Source: an uncultured Pelagibacteraceae bacterium (GTDB taxonomy: Bacteria > Pseudomonadota > Alphaproteobacteria > Pelagibacterales > Pelagibacteraceae). From it: 64,000 bases of DNA. The stretch covers positions 1 through 64,000 of the forward strand of contig CACFCI010000001.1 of assembly GCA_902564785.1 (NCBI GenBank), given 5' to 3'. A program made the position numbers and the translations under genes. Positions 22,365 through 32,876 of this stretch are shown here, piece by piece (within the stretch, counting starts at the first letter, position 1; every line of letters begins with the position of its first letter). Below the pieces are notes generated by a model, which worked only from the letters and a program-made list of their open reading frames with translations, did not search any database and was not told the DNA's origin.

Positions 22365-24743
22365 TTATTGAATACTAGCTTGAGATTTATCGTCTTTTTT
22401 AGATATATCGACCTCAACCCATTCAGTTGGTTTGAGTTCTTTTGTGAGAGCTATTTTTATAACCTGATCGGCATACTCAACTGGGGTAATCTTTATGTCA
22501 TCAATAATTTTCTTAGGCATATCTACCAAATCTTTTTCATTTTCTTTTGGAATTAAGACTTCTTTTATACCAGCCCTATGTGCTGCTAGTAACTTTTCTT
22601 TTAATCCACCGATTGGTAATACTTGACCAGTTAAAGTTACCTCACCTGTCATAGCAACATCTCTTCTTACAGGGATATTTGTAATTGATGAAACAATTGA
22701 TGTTACCATACCAATACCTGCTGATGGACCATCTTTTGGTGTTGCCCCTTCTGGGACATGAATGTGGAAATCTTTTTTCTCAAAAATTGGGGGAATGATA
22801 CCATACTCTAAACACTTTGATCGAACAAAAGATTTTGCAGCTTTAACCGACTCCTGCATAACATCACCCAATTTACCTGTAATTTGCATTCTTCCTTTTC
22901 CAGGCATTGTTACAGTTTCAATTTTTAAAATTTCCCCACCATATTCTGTCCAAGCAAGACCTGTTACTATACCTACTCTATTCTCAGACTCTAATTCTCC
23001 AAACTTAAATTTCGGAACACCTAAAAAATCTGATAAATTTTTCTTATTTATCCCAACTTCTTTTTCTTCGCCAGCAACAATTTTTTTAACAACTTTTCTA
23101 GCAAGTTTAGAAATTTCTCTTTCAAGATTTCTTACTCCTGATTCTTTTGTGTAGCCTCTAATTACCTCTTTAATAATTTCATCATCTAGTTTCATTTCTT
23201 TTTCTTTAACACCATTATCCTTTATTTGTTTGGGTAGTAAATATTTGTTAGCAATATTTATTTTTTCATCTTCTGTATATCCAGCTAATCTTATCACCTC
23301 CATTCTGTCTAGCAAAGGTGGTAAAATATTTAGTGTATTAGCTGTCGTTACAAACATCACATCAGATAAATCATAATCAACCTCCAAATAATGATCATTG
23401 AATGTTGTATTTTGCTCTGGATCAAGTGCCTCTAATAAAGCCGAGGACGGGTCACCTCTGTAGTCATTTCCAATTTTATCTATCTCATCCAACAAAATTA
23501 ATGGATTTCTTGTTCCAGCTTTTTTCATCATCTGGATAATTTTTCCTGGTAAAGAACCAATATAAGTTCTTCTGTGACCTCTAATTTCTGCTTCATCTCT
23601 CATTCCCCCAACAGACATTCTAACAAACTCTCTGTTAGTAGCTTTTGCTATTGATTTACCTAATGAAGTTTTTCCAACACCAGGAGGACCTACTAAACAT
23701 AAAATTGGACCTTTAATTTTTTCCATTCTTTTTTGAACAGCTAAAAATTCAATTATTCTTTCTTTAACTTTTTCTAATCCAAAGTGATCTTTATCAAGAA
23801 TATCTAAAGCTTTCTTTAAATCTATGTCAACCTCACTTTTTTTATGCCAAGGAAGGTCGGTCATCCAATCTAAATAATTTCTTACAACAGTTGCCTCTGC
23901 AGACATGGGACTCATATTTTTAAGTTTTTTTAATTCTTGTAAACATTTCTTCTCTACTTCTTTCGGCATCTTGGCTTTTGTAATTGCTTTATTTAGACTA
24001 GCTGTCTCATCTTTACCATCTTCAATTTCACCAAGTTCCTTTTGAATAGCTTTTAGTTGCTCATTAAGGTAATATTCCCTTTGAGTTTTTTCCATCTGTG
24101 TTTTAACTCTTCCCCTAATTCTTTTCTCAACACCAATAATACTTGTCTCGTTTTCCATTATTTTAATAATGGCGCTTAATCTTTTTTTAACATCAACAGT
24201 TTCAAAAATTTGTTGTTTTTCAGAAATAGTTGCAGTTATATGAGATGCAATATTATCAGCAATGTGCGATGGGTCTTTCAATTGCTTAATATTGTTTATT
24301 GTTTCGTTAGAAATTTTTTTGTTAATTGATGTCAATTTTTCTAATCTTCTTAAAGCTGTTGCAGCTAATGGAAACAAATCTTCATCTTTAGGCAAAATAT
24401 CGTTGTAATTTGTATAATCACATGTAATAAATTTTTCATTATCCTTAAAGTCTAAGATTTTAACTCTTTTAATACCTTCTACTAAAACTTTAACTGTGCC
24501 ATCTGGCAATTTTAATAATTGCAAAATACTTCCCTCACAACCATACATAAAAACATCTGTTTTTTTAGGATCATCTATCTCAGAATTTTTTTGAGTTACT
24601 AGAATAATTTTTTTATCTTTTTTCATTACTTCATTTAGCGCTGAAATAGATTTATCTCTTCCTACGAACAAAGGAATTACCATGCTCGGAAAGACTACAA
24701 TGTCTCTCAGTGGAAGTAATGGTAGTGAAATTTTGACATCCAT
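22365..24743 (-). CDS. lon: ATP-dependent protease La (Lon)
   Basis: GPPGVGKTSLGKSIA Walker A; catalytic PKDGPSAGIGM; lon-clpX-clpP-tig order. Confidence 0.98.
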   Translation of the reverse strand: MDVKISLPLLPLRDIVVFPSMVIPLFVGRDKSISALNEVMKKDKKIILVTQKNSEIDDPKKTDVFMYGCEGSILQLLKLPDGTVKVLVEGIKRVKILDFKDNEKFITCDYTNYNDILPKDEDLFPLAATALRRLEKLTSINKKISNETINNIKQLKDPSHIADNIASHITATISEKQQIFETVDVKKRLSAIIKIMENETSIIGVEKRIRGRVKTQMEKTQREYYLNEQLKAIQKELGEIEDGKDETASLNKAITKAKMPKEVEKKCLQELKKLKNMSPMSAEATVVRNYLDWMTDLPWHKKSEVDIDLKKALDILDKDHFGLEKVKERIIEFLAVQKRMEKIKGPILCLVGPPGVGKTSLGKSIAKATNREFVRMSVGGMRDEAEIRGHRRTYIGSLPGKIIQMMKKAGTRNPLILLDEIDKIGNDYRGDPSSALLEALDPEQNTTFNDHYLEVDYDLSDVMFVTTANTLNILPPLLDRMEVIRLAGYTEDEKINIANKYLLPKQIKDNGVKEKEMKLDDEIIKEVIRGYTKESGVRNLEREISKLARKVVKKIVAGEEKEVGINKKNLSDFLGVPKFKFGELESENRVGIVTGLAWTEYGGEILKIETVTMPGKGRMQITGKLGDVMQESVKAAKSFVRSKCLEYGIIPPIFEKKDFHIHVPEGATPKDGPSAGIGMVTSIVSSITNIPVRRDVAMTGEVTLTGQVLPIGGLKEKLLAAHRAGIKEVLIPKENEKDLVDMPKKIIDDIKITPVEYADQVIKIALTKELKPTEWVEVDISKKDDKSQASIQ

Positions 24744-24803
24744 ATGAACAATATGGATATTATATTTTATAATGCAATAGGTATTTATTACTTATTATGG
24801 ATA

Positions 24804-26072
24804 TTAAGCCGCTGTAGTCTTATTTGACTTAGATTTATTGTCACCTTTAGCATGAACCAAAATTGGTTGTGACTGCCCTTTGGCAGCGCCGGCATCAACA
24901 ATAACTTCCTCAATATTGTCTTGACTCGGAAGATCATACATAGTTTTCAATAAAATATTTTCTAAAATTGATCTCAAACCTCTTGCTCCAGTTTTTTTGT
25001 TAATAGCTTTTTGAGCTATTTCTTTTAAAGCATTTTCTTTAAAACTTAATTTGGCACCATCTAATTTAAATAATTCTTGATATTGTTTTGTTAAAGAATT
25101 TTTTGGCTCTTGTAATATTTTTATCAATGATTTTTCATCTAAATCTTCAAGGGTTGCTATCATTGGAAGTCTTCCTATAAATTCTGGAATTAATCCGAAT
25201 TTTAATAAATCTTCAGGTTCTAATCCTTTCATCCACTCGCCAGTTTTCTTATCTTGTGTATTTTTAACATCTGCACCAAAACCAATTGAAGTTCCTTTAT
25301 CTCTTTGAGAAATTATTTTATCAAGGCCAGCAAATGCACCCCCGCAAATGAACAAAATATTTGTTGTATCCACTTGTAAAAATTCTTGTTGAGGGTGTTT
25401 TCTACCACCTTGAGGTGGAACACTCGCGACTGTTCCTTCCATTATTTTAAGAAGAGCTTGCTGTACACCTTCTCCAGATACATCTCTTGTTATTGATGGG
25501 TTTTCAGATTTTCTGCTTATTTTGTCAACCTCATCGATATAAACTATTCCTCTTTGAGCTTTCTCAACATTATAGTCTGAAGCCTGCAATAATTTTAAAA
25601 TAATATTTTCAACATCTTCACCGACATATCCTGCCTCGGTTAAAGTAGTTGCGTCAGCCATTGTAAATGGAACATCTAGAATTCTAGCAAGAGTTTGGGC
25701 AAGCAAAGTTTTTCCACATCCCGTAGGACCCACTAAAAGTATATTGGATTTTGATAATTCGACATTTTTACTTGTCTTCCCCTCATAATTTAATCTTTTA
25801 TAATGATTGTGCACCGCAACAGACAAAACTTTCTTAGCGTGAGCTTGACCGATTACATAATCATCTAAAACTGAGCAAATTTCTTTTGGAGATGGAAGGC
25901 CATCTTGATGTTTTACAAAAGTATCTTTGCTTTCCTCTTTAATTATATCCATACATAGCTCAACACACTCATCACAAATGAATACTGTTGGGCCTGCAAT
26001 TAGTTTTCTTACCTCGTGTTGACTTTTACCACAGAAAGAACAGTAAAGAATATTTTTATTATTTGTTGTCAT
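24804..26072 (-). CDS. clpX: ClpP protease ATP-binding subunit ClpX
   Basis: N-terminal zinc finger CSFCGKSQ...[23 protein letters not shown]. Confidence 0.98.
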   Translation of the reverse strand: MTTNNKNILYCSFCGKSQHEVRKLIAGPTVFICDECVELCMDIIKEESKDTFVKHQDGLPSPKEICSVLDDYVIGQAHAKKVLSVAVHNHYKRLNYEGKTSKNVELSKSNILLVGPTGCGKTLLAQTLARILDVPFTMADATTLTEAGYVGEDVENIILKLLQASDYNVEKAQRGIVYIDEVDKISRKSENPSITRDVSGEGVQQALLKIMEGTVASVPPQGGRKHPQQEFLQVDTTNILFICGGAFAGLDKIISQRDKGTSIGFGADVKNTQDKKTGEWMKGLEPEDLLKFGLIPEFIGRLPMIATLEDLDEKSLIKILQEPKNSLTKQYQELFKLDGAKLSFKENALKEIAQKAINKKTGARGLRSILENILLKTMYDLPSQDNIEEVIVDAGAAKGQSQPILVHAKGDNKSKSNKTTAA

Positions 26073-26166
26073 TTTAATTTTTTATAACGAATCAATTAAA
26101 CTACTTTATTATAGAAGACTCACACTAATCAAGTTTGGATTATTTTATATCTCAATATATTGTGTA

Positions 26167-26778
26167 TTAAGATCTTTTTTCTACTACTTCATCAATAAGA
26201 CCAAATGATTGTGCGACATCAGGGGTCATAAAATTATCTCTTTCTAGAGCAGATTTTATTTGATCAACACTTTTTCCTGTATGTTTTGAATAAATTTCAT
26301 TTAATCTTTTCTTTAAAGATAACACTTCGTTTGCATGTATTTCGATATCAGTAGCTTGCCCTTGAAAACCAGCTGAAGGTTGATGTACCATAATTCGAGA
26401 ATTTGGTAATGAAAATCTTTTTCCATTAGTACCTGCGGCTAGTAAAAAGGAACCCATAGACGCTGCTTGGCCAATACATAAAGTCGAAATATCAGGTTTC
26501 ACATATTGCATTGTATCATAGATTCCAAGTCCAGCTGTAACTAAGCCTCCAGGACTATTAATGTATAAAAAAATTTCTTTTTTTGGATCTTCTGCCTCTA
26601 AAAATAATAATTGAGCCGTAACTAATGAGGCAACATTATCATTAATCTGACCTGTTAAAAAAATAATTCTTTCTTTAAGTAATCTAGAATAAATATCATA
26701 AGCTCTTTCACCTTTGCTTGATTGTTCAACAACCATTGGCACAAGATTGCTCATTTGTTCTGATAATTTTGTTGTCAT
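26167..26778 (-). CDS. clpP: ATP-dependent Clp protease proteolytic subunit
   Basis: [34 protein letters not shown]. Confidence 0.98.
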   Translation of the reverse strand: MTTKLSEQMSNLVPMVVEQSSKGERAYDIYSRLLKERIIFLTGQINDNVASLVTAQLLFLEAEDPKKEIFLYINSPGGLVTAGLGIYDTMQYVKPDISTLCIGQAASMGSFLLAAGTNGKRFSLPNSRIMVHQPSAGFQGQATDIEIHANEVLSLKKRLNEIYSKHTGKSVDQIKSALERDNFMTPDVAQSFGLIDEVVEKRS

Positions 26779-26810
26779 AAGTTGATTCGTTCTACTTATA
26801 CAACTTGAGA

Positions 26811-28235
26811 TTACTTTTTGCTAACTTTTTTTGTTTTTTTTACTGCTGGGTTAGATTTTACCTTTTTAGTTGCTGGTTTTTTTTCTTTAGCAGATGTTGT
26901 AGATGATTTTTTCTTAGTTTCCTTTTTTTCTTCTAAATGGTCATTTTTATGAGCTTCTTTTAAAATTTTTTCTGCTTCTTCTTTTGAGATTTCTTTTTTA
27001 TTTGCTTTACCTTTTTCTTTAATCAAATTTAAGATTTTCTCCTCATATACTGTTCCTCTAAGACTAGCTATTGCAGAGGGATTTTTTTGATAAAAATCCA
27101 TAACCATTTTTTCTTGTCCAGGCATCATTCTTAGTTGTTTTTGTACTTCAGCTTGAACTTCTTGTTCTGTAACTTTAATCTGATTTTTTTCACCAAATTC
27201 GTTTAAGATCAATCCAGTTTTAATTCTAGTTTTTGCCTTTTTCTCAAAATCTTTTTTATTTTTCTTGGCTTCCTCTTCTGACATACCTTGAGAAAGAATT
27301 TTTAACTCTTCCTCAATTAAATTTTCTGGTACTTCATCTACTTTGATTTTCTCTATTTCTTTTAAAATTTGATTTTTAGATAATTGATCTAAAGAATTTT
27401 TGTATTCATCGTTAATTTGTTTTGAAATTAATGTTTTTAAATCTTTTAAATCTTTTGCTCCTAAATTTTTTGCAAAATCGTCATCAATTTTAACTTCTTC
27501 TGATTGCTTAACACTTAAAATTTTACAATTAAATTTAGCTTTTTTATTTACTAATTCCTTTTCAGGAAAATTTTCTGGTAAAGTTGCCTCTACAATTTTT
27601 TCATCATCTTTCTTAACTCCAATCAATTGTTCATCGAAGCCTTTTAAAAATAAATCTTTACCTAAGGTTAATTGAGTATTCTTCCCTTCACTTCCTTTAA
27701 AATCCTTACCATCTACTGTTGCTTTGTAGTCTAAAGAAACTAAATCACCTTTTTTAGCTTTTGTATCAGTACTTACTTCTTTAAAATTTGGTTGGTTTTT
27801 TGCTATTTCTTTAATTCTTTTATCTGTTTCACTCTCATCTATTTTTACAGTATATTCATCAAATTTAATACTCTCTAAAGATTTTATTTCTATTTTTGGT
27901 AATTCCGTTACTGATAAAACATATTCTAGATCTTTGTCTTCACCGTATGTCTTTAAGTCTAGCTTTGGTTGACCAGCTGGTTTAATTTTTTTTTCTTCTA
28001 ATGCTTTAGTAGATGTTTCTTTTAAAACTTTATCTAAAACTTCTCCGAAAACTGCTTTACCAAATTGTCTTTTTAATATTTCTTTTGGAACTTTGCCTGG
28101 TCTAAATCCTTTAAGATTTACACTTCCTTTAATCTCTTCATATTTTTCATCCATATAAGAGTTCATAGTCTCCTTATCAATAAAAATTTTAAGGTTTTTA
28201 TTAAGTCCTTTTTTATTTTCTACTGTAATTTTCAT
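26811..28235 (-). CDS. tig: Trigger factor with Lys-rich C-terminal tail
   Basis: [20 protein letters not shown] ribosome-binding region, PPIase domain; tail [38 protein letters not shown]. Confidence 0.95.
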   Translation of the reverse strand: MKITVENKKGLNKNLKIFIDKETMNSYMDEKYEEIKGSVNLKGFRPGKVPKEILKRQFGKAVFGEVLDKVLKETSTKALEEKKIKPAGQPKLDLKTYGEDKDLEYVLSVTELPKIEIKSLESIKFDEYTVKIDESETDKRIKEIAKNQPNFKEVSTDTKAKKGDLVSLDYKATVDGKDFKGSEGKNTQLTLGKDLFLKGFDEQLIGVKKDDEKIVEATLPENFPEKELVNKKAKFNCKILSVKQSEEVKIDDDFAKNLGAKDLKDLKTLISKQINDEYKNSLDQLSKNQILKEIEKIKVDEVPENLIEEELKILSQGMSEEEAKKNKKDFEKKAKTRIKTGLILNEFGEKNQIKVTEQEVQAEVQKQLRMMPGQEKMVMDFYQKNPSAIASLRGTVYEEKILNLIKEKGKANKKEISKEEAEKILKEAHKNDHLEEKKETKKKSSTTSAKEKKPATKKVKSNPAVKKTKKVSKK

Positions 28236-28245
28236 AATATATTAA

Positions 28246-28330
28246 TGGTAGGGCGAAAAGGACTCGAACCTTCACATGTTGCCATATTGGTTCCTAAGAC
28301 CAACGCGTCTACCAATTCCGCCATCGCCCC
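28246..28330 (-). tRNA. tRNA-Leu (anticodon TAG), CCA encoded
   Basis: Reverse complement GGGGCGATGGCGGAATTGGTAGACGCGTTGGTCTTAGGAACCAATATGGCAACATGTGAAGGTTCGAGTCCTTTTCGCCCTACCA; long variable arm. Confidence 0.94.
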
Positions 28331-28431
28331 ACAAATTACGAGGTTTTATATATTATTGAAACTATTTGTCCAATGACAATTGTTAAAAAATTATCTATTT
28401 ATCTAATATAATTTATACTAATTTATAAAAA

Positions 28432-28683
28432 ATGATTATTTCACCTTGCATAAGCATTTGTAAAACTGATCCATCAACAGGCTATTGTTATGGTTGTGGA
28501 AGAAGTAATGAGGAAAAACGACTTTGGAAGCTAGAAGAAACAACTGATGATTGGAAAAAAGAGAATATAATTGAAATTGAAAAAAGGCTTACAGGTTGGC
28601 AGCTTGAGAGTTTTAAAGAGTCTTACTCTTTTAAAATCAAAAATGGTATGTCTCTTTTCAAGAAGAACTTGATCAAAAAGTAA
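28432..28683 (+). CDS. DUF1289 family Cys-rich small protein
   Basis: SPCISICKTDPSTGYCYGCGRSNEEKRLW motif. Confidence 0.85.
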   Translation: MIISPCISICKTDPSTGYCYGCGRSNEEKRLWKLEETTDDWKKENIIEIEKRLTGWQLESFKESYSFKIKNGMSLFKKNLIKK

Positions 28684-28691
28684 TTTAAAAT

Positions 28692-28865
28692 ATGAGTAAA
28701 GTTAAAATTGTAAGTATTTTTTATGCTATAGGCATAATTATTGGTGCTTTATTCTTTGATGTTTGGGGAGCTGATACCACTCCTTTAAAAACATTTTCTG
28801 TATTTGCATGGACTGTAATATTTATTATTGCTTTATTTTTTGTAGATAAAAATGAGAGAAAGTAA
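28692..28865 (+). CDS. Small membrane protein, 57 aa (not in ORF track)
   Basis: MSKVKIVSIFYAIGIIIGALFFDVWGADTTPLKTFSVFAWTVIFIIALFFVDKNERK; two TM helices; overlaps next ORF by 14 bp, starts 8 bp after DUF1289 stop. Confidence 0.7.
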   Translation: MSKVKIVSIFYAIGIIIGALFFDVWGADTTPLKTFSVFAWTVIFIIALFFVDKNERK

Positions 28866-29274
28866 GTTTTTAATATTTATTTTATCATTTTTTTTCATAT
28901 CTTTTAATTCTCTCTCAGAAATTATTATATTAAAAAAATGCGATCATAAAGAGGACGGCTTTTTGAAAAATGAATATATTTTAAATCTAAATGAATTAAT
29001 TATGACGAGAAATTATATATATAACGAAAAAACATATCAAAAATATAGAGTAACAGATTTAAGTGTAAAAAAGATAAACTCCTATGTGAGAAATATTTAT
29101 ATAGAGGAGGGAAAAATACTTACATTGAAACATGGATATCCACAATTTTATACTCAAATTTTATTTGAAAAAGATAAACCTGAAATATTTGTTAAGGCTG
29201 TTTTAAATGACGTTGAAAGTTTGTCTAAAATCTCTACTTGTGAAATAATTGAGAAATTTGATCGAGAAAGTTAG
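28852..29274 (+). CDS. Hypothetical exported protein
   Basis: 140 aa with N-terminal signal peptide-like MRESKFLIFILSFFFISFNSLSE. Confidence 0.65.
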   Translation: MRESKFLIFILSFFFISFNSLSEIIILKKCDHKEDGFLKNEYILNLNELIMTRNYIYNEKTYQKYRVTDLSVKKINSYVRNIYIEEGKILTLKHGYPQFYTQILFEKDKPEIFVKAVLNDVESLSKISTCEIIEKFDRES

Positions 29275-29408
29275 TTTTTATTTTTTTTTTCTACTTTATT
29301 TTTTAATAGAAGTTTTTTCTTAAATTCAAGTCTGCTATTTGTAATGTTTGAACGATGCTTTGAATATGCTTGCTTTTGTGCTTGTCTCATAGCTCTTTTT
29401 GATGACAT
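29271..29408 (-). CDS. Small basic hypothetical protein, 45 aa (not in ORF track)
   Basis: ATG at 29408 to TAA at 29271: MSSKRAMRQAQKQAYSKHRSNITNSRLEFKKKLLLKNKVEKKNKN; exactly fills the gap between neighbours. Confidence 0.45.
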   Translation of the reverse strand: MSSKRAMRQAQKQAYSKHRSNITNSRLEFKKKLLLKNKVEKKNKN

Positions 29409-29419
29409 AATTATTTAAT

Positions 29420-29977
29420 CTAATATTCAATTTCTAAAGTATCAATAACTTTTAAACTAATATCTGATATTACAATCTCTCCAGATGAAGGTGCATAATT
29501 TAAAATTTCAGAAATCACTACATAATGTGTGACAAATACTAAATTTTGATCTTTATCCCAAGTACTAATAAACTTATCAAAATCAACTATTTGATTTTTT
29601 TTATTTTTAGTAAATTTCGGACTAAAAAAAGAGTTTAAAAAGTTTTTAATTTCGTATTTTTTGAAAGCAATAAATGCTGTTTCTTTGCATCGACACCATT
29701 CACTAGAATAAACTTTTCCAATTGAAATTTTATTTTTCTTAAAAAAATTACCGATTTTTTGTGACTGAATTCTACCACTATGACTTAAATTTCTTTGAGT
29801 TGTACAATCATTAATATCAAAATTATCTGGATCACCGCCACCAGGGGCATAGGCATGTCTTATGAAAATTAATTTCCCCCCCTTTTGCAATTCATTAATT
29901 AAATTTTGTTTTGAATCTGCTTTAATTGAAGGATTAATGCATATAAATATTACAATTAAATAATTTAAAATTTTCAT
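29420..29977 (-). CDS. Histidine phosphatase (phosphoglycerate mutase-like) family protein, exported
   Basis: LIFIRHAYAPGGGDPDNFD, YSSEWCRCKETA, VFVTHYVVISEI; signal peptide. Confidence 0.85.
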   Translation of the reverse strand: MKILNYLIVIFICINPSIKADSKQNLINELQKGGKLIFIRHAYAPGGGDPDNFDINDCTTQRNLSHSGRIQSQKIGNFFKKNKISIGKVYSSEWCRCKETAFIAFKKYEIKNFLNSFFSPKFTKNKKNQIVDFDKFISTWDKDQNLVFVTHYVVISEILNYAPSSGEIVISDISLKVIDTLEIEY

Positions 29978-29979
29978 TT

Positions 29980-30660
29980 ATGAATATTAAAATAGATAAT
30001 TTAAATAAAACAATTCTTAAATGTAAAAAATGTCCGAGACTTGTTAATTTTGTAAAAAAAGTTTCAACAGAAAAAAGAAAACAAAATATAAATGAAACTT
30101 ACTGGGGAAAACCAGTTACGGGTTTTGGTTCAATTGATGCAAAAATTTTAATAATTGGGTTGGCACCAGCAGCGCATGGGGGAACAAGAACAGGGAGAGC
30201 TTTTACAGGCGATAAATCTGGAGATTTTTTATTTAAATGTTTATTTAAAGCTAACATATCAAACCAACCAAATTCAGAAAACTTAAATGATGGTCTTAAA
30301 TTAAAATCAACATATATAACTAATATTTTAAAGTGTGTTCCTCCAGGAGACAAACCTAAAATAGAAGAGCTTAATAATTGTTCTAAATACTTTGATAGCG
30401 AGATTTATAATTTAAAAAAATTAAAAACTATTGTTGCATTAGGAAAGGTGGCATTTGATAATTGTATTAAATTTTATAAAAAAAAATACAATTTAAAAGA
30501 AAAGATAAAATTTATTCACGGGAAATCCTATTTACTACCCAATAATAAAAAATTAATTGCCTGTTATCACCCTAGCCCCAGAAATGTAAATACTAAGCTA
30601 GTGTCTGAAAGAATGATTGTAGATTTATTTAAAAAAGCTAGAAAAATATCTATGAACTAG
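29980..30660 (+). CDS. Uracil-DNA glycosylase family 4/5 (Fe-S type)
   Basis: CKKCPRLVNF, ILIIGLAPAAHGGTRTGRAFTGD, ACYHPSPRN motifs. Confidence 0.88.
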   Translation: MNIKIDNLNKTILKCKKCPRLVNFVKKVSTEKRKQNINETYWGKPVTGFGSIDAKILIIGLAPAAHGGTRTGRAFTGDKSGDFLFKCLFKANISNQPNSENLNDGLKLKSTYITNILKCVPPGDKPKIEELNNCSKYFDSEIYNLKKLKTIVALGKVAFDNCIKFYKKKYNLKEKIKFIHGKSYLLPNNKKLIACYHPSPRNVNTKLVSERMIVDLFKKARKISMN

Positions 30661-31063
30661 AAGTATAGGGTTTAAAGTCTGATAAGATTTTTTCTGGAAT
30701 TTTAACTGGCTTTAATTTTTCATTTATAAATACTAGATGAATTTTAGCTTCTACGATCAATTCCTTGTCTTTAAATATTAATTGATTCATTAAAAAAGAG
30801 GTTTTTGAAGTAGAGTTTACAAATGATTTAATTTCTAAATCATCTTCTAAATATGCAGATTTTTTATATTCAATATTACATGATTTAACTATTATAAGAG
30901 CACCAAAATCATTTTTTATTTTTGTATTGCTTAATCCAATAGTTGATAACGCTTCAGTTCTAGCTCTTTCTAAATATTTTAAATAGTTAGCATAGTACAC
31001 GACTCCGCCAGCGTCTGTATCCTCATAATACACTTTAACATTATGAATAAAATTTTTATGCAT
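30650..31063 (-). CDS. ybgC: YbgC/FadM family acyl-CoA thioesterase
   Basis: VYYEDTDAGGVVYYANYLKYLERARTEAL hotdog-fold motif. Confidence 0.9.
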   Translation of the reverse strand: MHKNFIHNVKVYYEDTDAGGVVYYANYLKYLERARTEALSTIGLSNTKIKNDFGALIIVKSCNIEYKKSAYLEDDLEIKSFVNSTSKTSFLMNQLIFKDKELIVEAKIHLVFINEKLKPVKIPEKILSDFKPYTSSS

Positions 31064-31259
31064 AAATTAATAATATCAAATAAATTAAAATTTAATAGAA
31101 ACCAGATATAATATCTTAGATGAAAATTTATATAATTTGATTAATCGAAGTAATTTCATGGAACTTTAGATTTCCAAATGCAATTCCAATCGCTGATATT
31201 ATCGCAGCTATTTATTATTGTTTTTAAGTATCGATTTAAGAAAATATCTAAAATATTAA

Positions 31260-31910
31260 TTAATCTGCTGAAAAATAAATATTCTGAAAATAAGAAATTG
31301 ATTTCATTTTAGAATTGTCGGTATCAGCCATTATAGCCAAACCATCTAGTTCATTCACATCTAGATCATGAAATTTTTTAAAATCTTCCTTAACATTGGC
31401 TTTTACTGTTACCCAAACATTCAGATTATCTTTTGTAGTTGCTAATACATTATCTATTGATTTTTTTGTGTATGGGCTTGGCCAACTCTCGCCGACTGCA
31501 CTATTACTTGAAAAAACGTAATTAACAGCTCTATTTGAAAGTGGTGTTACTCCTGTTTTTTTTACTACAAAAACTCTAGCTGCAAAATCATGACCTTTTT
31601 TGGAATTCTCATTAATACCTTGCAAATCTTTTTCAATTTTCCATGTTATATTAATAAATGGCGTCTTGTTTAAGTCAATTTTTACTTCTTTTCCAAGGCC
31701 TGAAGCAGCGTTATCAGCTACTGCTTTTAAAAAATTACCATTCTCATTTGAACCAACAGAATAAACTGTTTTGTTATCTGCTCCTCTTATTTTACGGATC
31801 TCAAGAGCTGACAATTCTTTTTCAGTGAACTCAAAAATTTTTACAGTTTCTGCATATAGAGAATTAACAAATATTAAATATGTAATAAAAATATAAAAAA
31901 TTTTTAACAT
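31260..31910 (-). CDS. DUF3047-like exported protein
   Basis: Signal peptide; NITWKIEKDLQGINENSKKGHDFAARVFVVKK, DTDNSKMKSISYFQNIYFSAD. Confidence 0.7.
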   Translation of the reverse strand: MLKIFYIFITYLIFVNSLYAETVKIFEFTEKELSALEIRKIRGADNKTVYSVGSNENGNFLKAVADNAASGLGKEVKIDLNKTPFINITWKIEKDLQGINENSKKGHDFAARVFVVKKTGVTPLSNRAVNYVFSSNSAVGESWPSPYTKKSIDNVLATTKDNLNVWVTVKANVKEDFKKFHDLDVNELDGLAIMADTDNSKMKSISYFQNIYFSAD

Positions 31911-31999
31911 GTTATCCTTATAGATAGATTATTTATAAATTCAATATTCAGTCACAATTTCAACATCCTAAATTCAAAATTCATTGTTAAATTAATAAT

Positions 32000-32122
32000 A
32001 TGAAAATAATTTCTGTATTTATACTTTTAATATATTGGTCAATAATGATTTCGGCTCCAGTTATGGGTAAAAATTCCATTAAATATCAAAAGAAAGATAT
32101 AAAAATAGTCTCAAATTTTTGA
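32000..32122 (+). CDS. Possible 40-aa secreted/membrane peptide
   Basis: MKIISVFILLIYWSIMISAPVMGKNSIKYQKKDIKIVSNF; signal-like N-terminus, but last codons lie inside a hairpin. Confidence 0.3.
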   Translation: MKIISVFILLIYWSIMISAPVMGKNSIKYQKKDIKIVSNF

Positions 32123-32126
32123 GACT
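32107..32126 (-). terminator. Intrinsic terminator-like hairpin downstream of the SDR gene
   Basis: AGTCTCAAATTTTTGAGACT near-perfect inverted repeat; on minus strand followed by ATTTTTATATCTTT. Confidence 0.65.
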
Positions 32127-32871
32127 AATATGTAGATCTTCCACCACTTATGTCGAAAACTGCAGCTGTAGAGAAAGTGTTCTCTTGAGAAGAAAGCCAG
32201 CAAACTAATGAGGTAAACTCATGTATTTCAAGAAATCTCCCTCTTGGAACCTTTGATAGCATTCTTTTTACGTGCTCTTTACTCATCTGATCTAAAATTC
32301 TAGTTTTAGCACCAGCTGGGGTGACTGCGTTTACAGCTATGTCTTTATCAGCTAATTCTTTACCTAAAGCTTTAGTTAATCCAATTGCACCAGCTTTTCC
32401 AGAGCTATATGCGCTTGCATTTGCATTACCATCTTTACCCGCAACAGAAGCGACATTAACAATTCTTCCATAATTATTTCTAATCATATTTGGGACAATT
32501 GCTCTGCAGCAGTTAAAAGTACCCATTAAATTTATCTGGACTACTTTATTCCACATATCGACATCATACTCCCATAAAGGACCTGTAGGACCTGTTATGC
32601 CAGCATTATTTATTAAAATATCAATATTTGTTTTTGAGGTTATGTCTGCAACGTTTTTCTCTACATCTTGATAATTTGAAATATCAACAACGCTATAAAA
32701 TAAATTGGGGTTTTTAAACTCATCAACTGCTGATTTAAGAAGCTTTTCATCGATATCCCATATAAATACTTTAGCACCAGACTCTAAAAATCTTTTTGCA
32801 ACATCCAAACCAAACCCTTGAGCTCCACCAGTAACTACAGCTGTTCTATTTTTAAAATCGAATGTGTGCAT
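32125..32871 (-). CDS. SDR family NAD(P)-dependent oxidoreductase (start trimmed from 32934)
   Basis: TAVVTGGAQGFGLDVAKR Rossmann motif, NNAG, YSSGKAG; trimmed start MHTFDFKNR removes the 58-bp overlap with the upstream permease. Confidence 0.9.
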   Translation of the reverse strand: MHTFDFKNRTAVVTGGAQGFGLDVAKRFLESGAKVFIWDIDEKLLKSAVDEFKNPNLFYSVVDISNYQDVEKNVADITSKTNIDILINNAGITGPTGPLWEYDVDMWNKVVQINLMGTFNCCRAIVPNMIRNNYGRIVNVASVAGKDGNANASAYSSGKAGAIGLTKALGKELADKDIAVNAVTPAGAKTRILDQMSKEHVKRMLSKVPRGRFLEIHEFTSLVCWLSSQENTFSTAAVFDISGGRSTY

Positions 32872-32876
32872 TAAAA

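Noticed and set aside
22762-23154. + strand 130-aa ORF
   Set aside because: Antisense to the Lon protease domain.
24740-24806. Repeat TATGGATATTA twice and a CCATAT/ATATGG inverted repeat between clpX and lon
   Set aside because: Short AT-rich repeats expected by chance at this base composition; not a known heat-shock element.
27400-27675. + strand 91-aa ORF
   Set aside because: Antisense to trigger factor; Ser/Phe-rich composition is the complement of Lys/Glu codons.
31064-31259. Intergenic stretch with a short peptide-like minus frame (IAAIISAIGIAFGNLKFHEITSINQII)
   Set aside because: No start codon and upstream stops; could be a gene remnant but too short to support.
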